DNA from: Haladaptatiplasma sp964454575
GTDB taxonomy: Archaea; Thermoplasmatota; Thermoplasmata; Halarchaeoplasmatales; Halarchaeoplasmataceae
Direction: 5' to 3'
DNA: 11,123 nt
Assembly: GCA_964454575.1 (NCBI GenBank)
Contig: CAYVTG010000068.1
Location: 1 to 11,123 of the forward strand
Positions 6,243 to 11,123 of the stretch are shown in pieces. The notes under the pieces were generated by a model. It did no database searches. It saw nothing but the letters and a program-made list of their open reading frames with translations, and was not told the DNA's origin. Position numbers and translations under genes: made by a program. Within the stretch, counting starts at the first letter, position 1; each line of letters starts with the position of its first letter.

Positions 6243-6662
6243 CTAACACTTCAATGTTCTAAGTGTTAAGATATGAGCGGTTACACCTATGGCGATAATG
6301 AACAAAAGTATCTTGACTAAAAAAATCTCTACAAAGAAAAGGGTGGATATCGATATCGTTACCCACAAGAAGGTTATAGTCAGTGATTTGACCTTCAAAG
6401 GGATGCCATTGCCCTCTAGATAGTTGCGTATATAATTTCCAAATACCCTGTTATTCAGGAGCCAGTTATGATACTTTTTGGAGCCCTTGGAGTAGCAGGC
6501 GGCGGCCAACAGTAGAAAGGGTGTAGTGGGTAGGATAGGCAATATTATACCGATGATACCGACGAAAACGAAGAAGGTGCCTGCTATCGTAAGAAGAAAC
6601 CGGATGTACGGATCGGGTGAGAGGCGTGTGATACAGAGATTTTTTCGCATATCCTCATCCAT
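6243..6662 (-). CDS. DUF454 (YbaN-family) inner-membrane protein
   Basis: 139 residues. The diagnostic DUF454 block is present: a first membrane helix (22-42) running into LPILPTTPFLLLAAACYSKG (41-60), then SKKYHNWLLNNRVFGNYIRNY (61-81) and GIPLKVK (86-92), followed by a helical hairpin (95-132). This matches the family order of LP.LPTTPF, W...FG..I and IP..K. Members are small membrane proteins of bacteria and archaea without an agreed function. A TATA-like box (6692-6701) lies about 35 bp from ATG 6662; a second in-frame ATG four codons later is possible. The N-terminal 20 residues are extra relative to the minimal domain. It is separately promoted, and functional linkage to neighbours is not evident. 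Confidence 0.85.
   Translation of the reverse strand: MDEDMRKNLCITRLSPDPYIRFLLTIAGTFFVFVGIIGIILPILPTTPFLLLAAACYSKGSKKYHNWLLNNRVFGNYIRNYLEGNGIPLKVKSLTITFLWVTISISTLFFVEIFLVKILLFIIAIGVTAHILTLRTLKC
6244..6268 (-). terminator. Stem-loop at the 3' end of the DUF454 gene
   Basis: TAACACTT (6244-6251) and AAGTGTTA (6261-6268) are a perfect 8-bp inverted repeat with a 9-base loop, overlapping the last codons and stop. No U-tract follows directly, so it may protect the mRNA 3' end rather than terminate, or be chance. Confidence 0.3.
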
Positions 6663-6719
6663 GATAGTTTTCCATCTGTAGTAGGAAAGGCTTAATAAAA
6701 AGGTTTATGAAAGGGATTT

Positions 6720-6890
6720 TTAGCCTATGATGCCGAGTATACCGACTATCAGGGTGATTATACCGATGATGGTCTGGAAGCTCCCCAACCATTTGGCTAC
6801 TTTGTGTAGGTTGTCCCGATGGCCGGTAACACATCCGACAGTCCCGTCAGCAGTATCTGCCTCTAGGTAAATATTCCATTCCATATGCAT
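6720..6890 (-). CDS. Small membrane protein downstream of the universal stress protein
   Basis: A 56-codon frame that reads MHMEWNIYLEADTADGTVGC, then VTGHRDNLHKVAKWLGSFQT and a C-terminal hydrophobic helix ending GIIG. It may start at 6890 or at the second methionine, 6884. The N-terminal 30 residues are polar with a single cysteine and two histidines (GCVTGHRDNLHK); the last 20 form one membrane helix rich in isoleucine and glycine. The start lies 51 bases after the universal stress protein stop on the same strand and the stop lies just before the DUF454 promoter, so it is probably co-transcribed with the stress protein. No family recognised. Reading-frame quality (no rare interruption, clear domain split, good position) makes it more than a chance ORF, but comparison with relatives would be decisive. 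Confidence 0.6.
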   Translation of the reverse strand: MHMEWNIYLEADTADGTVGCVTGHRDNLHKVAKWLGSFQTIIGIITLIVGILGIIG

Positions 6891-6940
6891 ATGATCACAT
6901 AGGGTGATCCATTCGAACGAAATAGCGACAGCGCCTATGA

Positions 6941-7402
6941 CTATTCGTCCTTGGATCGGACTACGGCAACGGTGGATTTTGTGTGCTTCAATACCCGGTC
7001 AGTGGTGCTTCCCAGGAATAGCGAGGACCAGCCGGAGTGTCCGTGTGATGAGATATAGATGATGTCGTTGTCATCGGATATCTTGGTTATCTCATCGTAT
7101 GGTACTCCGTCCACCGACTTAGTCTCGATCTCGACTCCAAGGGCATAGGCTTTTTGCTTTACCTTCTTCAATATCTCTTTTCCTCTCTTTTCAAAGCCTT
7201 CGACGATCAGTTCTTGGGTCTCAATAGCAGCGTCGGCCAGGCCGTATTCCATCAGTCCAGGTGTGTATCTGGTGGGCCTCAATACGTGTATCGCCACAAC
7301 GGGTATATCGAGCGTTTTCGCCACCTTCAGTCCCTCATCGACTCCGATGAACGATAGGTCGGAGCCATCCGTAGGTAATATCATCTTTCCGTACATGGCC
7401 AT
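6941..7402 (-). CDS. Universal stress protein, UspA family, ATP-binding type
   Basis: 153 residues, a single Usp domain of normal length. The first strand KMILPTDGSDLS (6-17) includes the conserved aspartate, and VVAIHVL (35-41) is the second strand. The nucleotide motif G-2x-G-9x-GS appears in compact form as GHSGWSSLFLGST (121-133), followed by TDRVLKHTKSTVAVVR (134-149). This argues for an ATP-binding, MJ0577-like member. These cytoplasmic proteins bind ATP and modulate stress responses, often beside transporters. It is divergent from the cation/proton antiporter, sharing a 136-bp intergenic region. A TATA-like box (7423-7431) about 25 bp upstream of ATG 7402 supports a leaderless start; ATG 7396 is an alternative. 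Confidence 0.93.
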   Translation of the reverse strand: MAMYGKMILPTDGSDLSFIGVDEGLKVAKTLDIPVVAIHVLRPTRYTPGLMEYGLADAAIETQELIVEGFEKRGKEILKKVKQKAYALGVEIETKSVDGVPYDEITKISDDNDIIYISSHGHSGWSSLFLGSTTDRVLKHTKSTVAVVRSKDE

Positions 7403-7422
7403 AATATGGTTATGGTGTAATG

Positions 7423-7431
7423 TAAAATTTT
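7423..7431 (-). promoter_or_regulatory. TATA-like box of the universal stress protein gene
   Basis: AAAATTTTA on the minus strand, centred about 25 bp upstream of the ATG at 7402. Spacing fits a leaderless archaeal mRNA. Confidence 0.4.
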
Positions 7432-7498
7432 CGGTAGTGCATCTGAGTGTATGTTAACGAGATAATAAGGTGAACGAGCCGGCTGCATAGGGCATCAT

Positions 7499-7536
7499 TT
7501 TTATCTAAGGGCTCTATTGGTCGAATAAGTGATGAA
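7499..7536 (+). promoter_or_regulatory. Promoter and ribosome site of the antiporter gene
   Basis: TTTTATCTAAG near 7499-7507 is a TATA box about 36 bp before the ATG at 7539. AAGTGATGA (7528-7536) can pair with the 16S 3' end and sits just before the start. Confidence 0.4.
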
Positions 7537-7538
7537 AG

Positions 7539-8765
7539 ATGCTGGAGCCCGACGTCTACGATATTATATTGCTGGCCGCAGGGGTGCTTGTATTGGTCTC
7601 CGCACTGCTGCCGCGTTTACTTGAAAAGCGGCTGATAACCGCACCTATATTTTACCTGCTTATATCCGTCATCGCTTTCGGTTTTTTCATAGATATACCC
7701 ATATCGCATATCGCTGAAGATCCTTACTGGCCCAAGCGCATAACGGAATTGGGTGTGATAATCAGTCTTACCGCTGTCGGGTTGAAGATAAATCGACCGT
7801 TTGCGAAGGAAACTTGGAGTATCTCATCCAGGCTGTTGATCATCACCATGCCTGTGACCATAGCCCTGATGGCTCTCATGGGTTGGTGGTTTCTAGGATT
7901 TATACCGGCCACGGCGGTCTTGCTCGGGGCGGTGATCGCACCCACGGATCCTGTGCTGGCAGATCAGGTTCAGACAACTCCACCGGGAGAAGAAGATGAG
8001 TTAGCCACCAGGGTCGCTCTGACCACAGAAGCCGGGCTCAACGATGGCTTTGCCTTTCCATTCACCAATATGGCCATCGCCATGGCATTCGCCGGTGCCG
8101 CACCAGCCGGATGGTTCATGGATTGGTTCATGATAGACTTTATCTACAAGGTGGCGATGGGCGGATTCATCGGCTTTGCCATGGGATGGCTGTTGTCTAA
8201 ATTGTTGTATTCTTCAACTATATTTAATCTACCGAAGCCTTGCATAGGGATAATATCCATAAGTCTGACACTGGTACCCTACGGTGCGGCAGAACTGCTG
8301 AACAGCTACGGATTCATCGCGGTTTTCGTGGCAGCCTGCACGTTCAGGCAACAGGAGGTAGAACATGAATATCTACCTATATTACATGACTTTTCCAAGG
8401 AGCTGGAACAGATACTCGTGTTGATAGTTTTCGTACTCCTCGGTATATATCTCACCGGAGGCTTCGTTCAGGATTTTAGATGGTACATGATACCCGTGGC
8501 ATTGGTGGCGATATTCGTGATACGACCGGTATCTTCCATGGTCGCTATCGCAGATATAGATCTTCCAATCAAGAATAAGTTGGCCGTTTCTTTCTTCGGG
8601 ATACGCGGTGTTGGGTCTGTGTATTATCTGATGTATGCAGTTTACCATGCTGAATTCCAAGGTGCCCGGGAATTGATCGCATCGGTCACGGTGATCATCA
8701 TACTCTCGGTACTCATACATGGTTTACTTGCGGGACCGGCCATGGAGTGGTTGGAAAAGGACTGA
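7539..8765 (+). CDS. CPA1-family cation/proton antiporter
   Basis: 408 residues with about 12 membrane helices and no long cytoplasmic tail. The family exchanges Na+ or K+ for H+ and controls internal pH and cation levels. Visible CPA1 hallmarks: the unwound-helix motif APTDPVLAD (134-142), EAGLNDG (164-170) with the ND ion-binding pair typical of CPA1, TFRQQEVE (268-275) at the end of a helix, and FFGIRGVGSVYY (352-363) corresponding to the conserved G.RG..S motif. The N-terminal hydrophobic segments (7-27, 33-52) and IGxxxSLTAVGLKI (72-84) match the family pattern. It is divergent from the universal stress protein gene, a pairing common in archaea. The following operon begins only 38 bases later but has its own strong TATA box. 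Ion preference cannot be read from sequence. Confidence 0.93.
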   Translation: MLEPDVYDIILLAAGVLVLVSALLPRLLEKRLITAPIFYLLISVIAFGFFIDIPISHIAEDPYWPKRITELGVIISLTAVGLKINRPFAKETWSISSRLLIITMPVTIALMALMGWWFLGFIPATAVLLGAVIAPTDPVLADQVQTTPPGEEDELATRVALTTEAGLNDGFAFPFTNMAIAMAFAGAAPAGWFMDWFMIDFIYKVAMGGFIGFAMGWLLSKLLYSSTIFNLPKPCIGIISISLTLVPYGAAELLNSYGFIAVFVAACTFRQQEVEHEYLPILHDFSKELEQILVLIVFVLLGIYLTGGFVQDFRWYMIPVALVAIFVIRPVSSMVAIADIDLPIKNKLAVSFFGIRGVGSVYYLMYAVYHAEFQGARELIASVTVIIILSVLIHGLLAGPAMEWLEKD

Positions 8766-8773
8766 CGAAACGC

Positions 8774-8803
8774 TTTTATATTATTACTACTACTATTACT
8801 ATT
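8774..8803 (+). promoter_or_regulatory. TATA box and trinucleotide tract of the nucleotidyltransferase operon
   Basis: TTTTATATT (8774-8782) is centred 26 bp before ATG 8804, so the mRNA is probably leaderless. The bases between box and start are an imperfect run of TTA/CTA triplets, which would set the spacing if its length varied. Confidence 0.55.
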
Positions 8804-9469
8804 ATGAACTGCCCTCACTGCCATTACAGCTGGGAGTCCAGAAAGAACAATCCGAAGGCGTGCCCTCGATGTAAAAGGAGATTGGACTATCCCGGAAAGA
8901 GAGAGGACCCATTATCCGGTGCAGTTGGAATCGAAAGGGGATTTCAACGTACCCTTCACGTGATGTCCATATTGACGGAGGAATTGGAAAAATGGGGTGT
9001 AATACCGGTGATAATAGGTGGCGCGGCGGTTGAATTCTACACGAGAGATTGGTATGCAACGGGAGATATCGATCTAGCTTTAGATAGGAAGTACGAATCA
9101 AAATTCAAAGAGATAATGGAAATGTTCGATTTCAAGAAGGAGGGGAGGATGTGGATAAGAGAGGATCTGAATCTATATATTGAAATACCCGGGGATCTCA
9201 AGGACATCTCAAAGGATAAGTTGAGCGTGGTCGAAACAAAAATGGGGAAGGCCTACCTTATAGGTTTGGAAGATATCCTGTTCGATAGAATACAGGCTGC
9301 AGAGCACTGGAAAAGTAAGAGTGATAGAGAACAAGCCGTACGTATGGGGACCGCGTTTTACGATGAGATAGATTGGGAATATGTGAGGGAGAAGTGTGAA
9401 AAAGAACTGTCCGATAAAACCTTAGGCGATATCCTGGAGGAGATAAGAGATGAGAAGGATAAAGCTTGA
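8804..9469 (+). CDS. Zinc-ribbon/nucleotidyltransferase fusion (AbiEii/DUF6036-like)
   Basis: 221 residues. The N-terminus is a four-cysteine zinc ribbon: CPHC (C3, C6), the SWESRKNNPKA spacer, CPRCKRRL (C20, C23), a ribbon often seen on its own in archaea. From about residue 50 there is a Pol-beta-type nucleotidyltransferase fold: VIIGGAAVEFYT (69-80) with the GG motif, ATGDIDLAL (85-93) with the metal-binding D88 and D90, and YIEIPG (125-130), where E127 sits at the third acidic position. GLEDILFDRIQAAEHW (154-169) resembles the C-terminal helix motif of DUF6036/AbiEii-like proteins, which act as RNA- or tRNA-modifying toxins in known systems. An upstream in-frame ATG (8747) is rejected because it overlaps the antiporter and precedes the TATA box. 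The next gene overlaps by 20 bases. Fold is well supported; toxin role is inference. Confidence 0.8.
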   Translation: MNCPHCHYSWESRKNNPKACPRCKRRLDYPGKREDPLSGAVGIERGFQRTLHVMSILTEELEKWGVIPVIIGGAAVEFYTRDWYATGDIDLALDRKYESKFKEIMEMFDFKKEGRMWIREDLNLYIEIPGDLKDISKDKLSVVETKMGKAYLIGLEDILFDRIQAAEHWKSKSDREQAVRMGTAFYDEIDWEYVREKCEKELSDKTLGDILEEIRDEKDKA

Positions 9470-9641
9470 AGAGTGGTGTGAACAGAAGTCAACGCACCGC
9501 CAAAAACTGCCCAAGGGTAGGCCCACTCCAAGATGGAAATTGACGGATTCCATAAAGTACATCAAGATGAGAGACCAGTATCTCAGAAAAAATGGTATCC
9601 TGGTGAAGGTGGGTAAAAGAAGGTGGAAGTTGAATCTATGA
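9450..9641 (+). CDS. Small basic protein overlapping the nucleotidyltransferase
   Basis: 63 residues, strongly basic (many Lys and Arg), no family recognised. MRRIKLEEWCEQK is followed by a proline-rich stretch (LPKGRPTPRW) and then RDQYLRKNGILVKVGKRRWK near the C-terminus, which could form a helix and a small beta hairpin suited to RNA or DNA binding. A single cysteine is present. The start overlaps the end of the nucleotidyltransferase by 20 bases, with GGAGGAGATAAGAG at 9436-9449 as a very good ribosome site directly upstream. Its own stop overlaps the glycosyltransferase ATG (ATGA). Both features show it is translated within the operon. A cognate partner or antitoxin of the nucleotidyltransferase is one possibility; a nucleic-acid-binding accessory is another. 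Confidence 0.72.
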   Translation: MRRIKLEEWCEQKSTHRQKLPKGRPTPRWKLTDSIKYIKMRDQYLRKNGILVKVGKRRWKLNL

Positions 9642-10273
9642 AGATAAGCGCCGTGATACCGGCTTATAACGAAGGAGGAAGGCTCGCTCGTGTGATAAAA
9701 GAAACGGAGCCGTATGTTGACGAGATCATAGTGATAGACGACCATTCGGAAGAGATCATCAAAAGCGACAGGGCGAGGGTATTCAGGAACGAAAAGAACT
9801 TAGGGTACATAGAGTCAATAAAGAAGGGATTCCAAGAAGCAGACGGAGACATCATAGTCACTCTTGATGCCGATGGAGAACACGATCCCGAACATATTCC
9901 TCTATTGGTAGAGCCGATACGGAAAGACAAAGCGGACCTAGTATTCGGTAGAAGAAATCACGTACCGAGAATATCCGAGAGGGTGATATCCAGGATGGTC
10001 AAGGGAAAAGTCAAAGTGACGGACTCCGGAACAGGATTCAGAGCTGTAAAAAGGGATCTAGCCGTCGATTTACAGCTAGAAGGAAGATGCACCTGCGGTA
10101 TATTCGCCCTGGAAGCGCATCAAAAAGGTGCAAGGATCACCGAGGTGCCGGCGCCTACTAGGGAAACTGATAAAACAAGGGGTATAGCATGGAGTCACTT
10201 GGCACAAATTTTTATCGTACTGAGACTGCTGAGAGGTAACAAAAAGCATATAGACCATGTTAGAGATAGCTAA
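9638..10273 (+). CDS. Family 2 glycosyltransferase (dolichyl-phosphate sugar synthase-like)
   Basis: 211 residues, a compact GT-A catalytic domain without membrane anchors. MKISAVIPAYNEGGRL (1-16) is the standard nucleotide-sugar-binding N-terminus. IIVIDDHSEE (30-39) gives the uracil-binding acidic residues, and TLDADGEHDPEHIP (75-88) carries the DxD metal motif. LVFGRRNHV (101-109) and DSGTGFRAVKRD (129-140) match DPM1/DolP-glucosyltransferase relatives, which transfer a sugar from UDP or GDP donors to a polyprenyl phosphate. CTCGIF (151-156) replaces the more usual G...E..l region. The ATG at 9638 is favoured over the GTG at 9623 because MKISAVIPAYNE is the normal beginning and AGGTGG (9621-9626) can serve as ribosome site; it overlaps the preceding stop as ATGA. 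Acceptor and donor are not predictable. Confidence 0.9.
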   Translation: MKISAVIPAYNEGGRLARVIKETEPYVDEIIVIDDHSEEIIKSDRARVFRNEKNLGYIESIKKGFQEADGDIIVTLDADGEHDPEHIPLLVEPIRKDKADLVFGRRNHVPRISERVISRMVKGKVKVTDSGTGFRAVKRDLAVDLQLEGRCTCGIFALEAHQKGARITEVPAPTRETDKTRGIAWSHLAQIFIVLRLLRGNKKHIDHVRDS

Positions 10274-10763
10274 AGGAATGTTAGAGTCCAAGAGAACCAG
10301 GTTCACAGGCATATCGATACTCCTGATATTGCTGTTTACTTCCTTTATCTATTACGGCAGCCAGCCGCCGAGACCGGATGCAGGCAGCTATCCCAGCGAG
10401 GAACATATCATAGAGGACTACCAGAGATACATAGACGAAAGAGTGAACGTGGGGGGAAGGGTCATCGAAACAGAGCCGCTGACCATAGAGGCGAAGTACG
10501 GAAAAGAAACTGTGGAGTTGACCATAAAGAACGCTACTGTAGACCCGAACATAGGCGACCGGCTCAGCGTTTACGGGGTACTGAAAGAAGACCATTCCGT
10601 AGAGGCTATCAACAGTATAAACAGGCCTAAGTTGAATTATCACTATATGTACGCGATTTCCATGGTGGCTGCCGTCTGGCTCGCCTATCGGATATACAAA
10701 CAATTTGAATGGGACGATTGGGCCGCATCTCCAAAAAAAAGAGGAGGTGAAGAAGACGGCTGA
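10257..10763 (+). CDS. Membrane-anchored OB-fold-like protein
   Basis: 168 residues from ATG 10257, or 161 from ATG 10278, which directly follows the glycosyltransferase stop. Either start gives a basic N-terminus (KRTRFTG) and a membrane helix (about 18-33). The extracytoplasmic part runs from about 36 to 128 and contains RVNVGGRVIETEPLTIEA, TVELTIKNATVD and IGDRLSVYGVLKEDHSVEA, the strand pattern of an OB-fold (tRNA-anti/CcmE-like barrel). A second helix (129-146) is followed by a charged tail with QFEWDDW and KKRGGEEDG. I recall similar two-helix OB proteins in haloarchaea, next to the DUF457 gene that also follows here. Ligand and function are unknown; CcmE-like heme binding is not supported because no matching conserved histidine motif is seen. 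Confidence 0.72.
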   Translation: MLEIAKGMLESKRTRFTGISILLILLFTSFIYYGSQPPRPDAGSYPSEEHIIEDYQRYIDERVNVGGRVIETEPLTIEAKYGKETVELTIKNATVDPNIGDRLSVYGVLKEDHSVEAINSINRPKLNYHYMYAISMVAAVWLAYRIYKQFEWDDWAASPKKRGGEEDG

Positions 10764-11031
10764 TCTATTGACACACGCTTTCGTTGCTTTTACCACGGCA
10801 ACACTGTTATCGTGGAAATTCGACTGGATACGATCTTATCATATCACGGCGGCCATGGTCGGATCGACTTTGCCGGACCTTACAAGGATAGGACTGATAC
10901 TTGATCCGGCGATGATGGAGTCGGTGATGCCGTTTTCGTGGTCACCTCTGCACACGCCGATCGGAGGTATGATGGTGGTGGGTATACTGTCCATGCTGAT
11001 GGAAAACAAGCACCAGTACTTCGGAGAGTAA
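10747..11031 (+). CDS. DUF457-like membrane protein, C-terminally short
   Basis: 94 residues from a GTG at 10747, chosen because KKTADLLTHAF matches the usual N-terminus (ADLLTH) of archaeal DUF457 membrane-bound metal-dependent hydrolases. The frame remains open further upstream, to ATG 10705, but that part overlaps the OB-fold gene in another frame. A strong anti-16S sequence, GGAGGTGA, at 10743-10750 overlaps this GTG, so a downstream start such as TTG 10768 is not excluded. Visible: LLTH (histidine), SWKFDW, AAMVGSTLPDL (aspartate) and SWSPLHTP (histidine), the metal-ligand region of the family. Relatives are about 160-170 residues, and a second half with the HLxLD-type motif is expected. 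Here the frame stops at 11031 after ENKHQYFGE, so the protein is truncated or a minimal variant. It overlaps the OB-fold gene by 17 bases. Confidence 0.65.
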   Translation: MKKTADLLTHAFVAFTTATLLSWKFDWIRSYHITAAMVGSTLPDLTRIGLILDPAMMESVMPFSWSPLHTPIGGMMVVGILSMLMENKHQYFGE

Positions 11032-11123
11032 ATAGAGAGATCTCATAATTCATGAACAATGATATAGGAATTTTGGGGACAATAGCTCATAATCGAGATA
11101 TTTGTTTATCATGAACCATCCTA
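11032..11123. other. Sequence after the operon, no gene seen
   Basis: 92 AT-rich bases with short repeated words (CTCATAAT at 11042 and 11087; TCATGAAC at 11051 and 11110). No ORF of note and no clear terminator. Confidence 0.4.

Noticed and set aside
8747..8803. Upstream start for the nucleotidyltransferase
   Set aside because: Overlaps the antiporter gene and includes the TATA box; the zinc ribbon naturally begins at MNCPHC.
10281..10796. 171-codon antisense frame opposite the OB-fold gene
   Set aside because: The plus-strand frame has helix/OB/helix organisation and operon overlaps; the antisense one has no recognisable features.
1..11123. CRISPR arrays, tRNA or rRNA genes, intact insertion sequences
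   Set aside because: Looked for and not seen: no regular repeat-spacer pattern, no cloverleaf-like segment with TTCRANNC-type arm in a plausible setting, and no transposase ORF.

Overview
The window looks like chromosomal DNA of a mesophilic-type euryarchaeon of moderate GC. Evidence: a PGF-CTERM surface-anchor tail (an archaeosortase substrate), promoters with a TATA box about 20-30 bp upstream of the start codon and little or no leader, frequent AGA/AGG and ATA codons, and an OB-fold/DUF457 gene pair that I recall from haloarchaea. The proteins are not strongly acidic, so a true salt-in haloarchaeon is unlikely. I do not assign a lineage below Euryarchaeota. There are no rRNAs, tRNAs, CRISPR arrays or intact insertion sequences.

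Layout. (1) 1-799, minus strand: most of a DUF3473-type polysaccharide deacetylase, cut by the window edge. (2) 800-3088: a class I methyltransferase, a zinc-ribbon protein of unknown function, and a second methyltransferase with an N-terminal zinc knuckle. A decayed copy of the deacetylase 5' end lies just beyond the first methyltransferase, so that gene sits between two direct repeats. (3) 3197-4564: a MATE-family exporter whose TATA box is flanked by inverted repeats. (4) 4565-6662: on the minus strand, a ferric-reductase-like heme b membrane protein, a secreted PGF-CTERM protein with a superoxide-reductase-like domain, and a DUF454 (YbaN) membrane protein. (5) 6720-7402, minus: a universal stress protein followed by a 57-residue membrane protein, divergent from a CPA1 cation/proton antiporter (7539-8765). 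(6) 8804-11031: a tightly overlapping plus-strand operon with a zinc-ribbon/nucleotidyltransferase fusion, a 63-residue basic protein, a GT2 glycosyltransferase, a membrane OB-fold protein and a short DUF457 protein.

How the genes may work together: the exporter, antiporter, universal stress protein and redox surface proteins suggest envelope and ion or redox stress functions. The deacetylase, methyltransferases and glycosyltransferase fit surface glycan or lipid-linked sugar modification. The least explained items are a roughly 75-bp interspersed element in three diverged copies (1030-1103, 4614-4691, 5574-5654), the operon pairing an AbiEii-like nucleotidyltransferase with a small basic partner, and the pairing of a degenerate superoxide-reductase-like surface protein with a diheme membrane protein.
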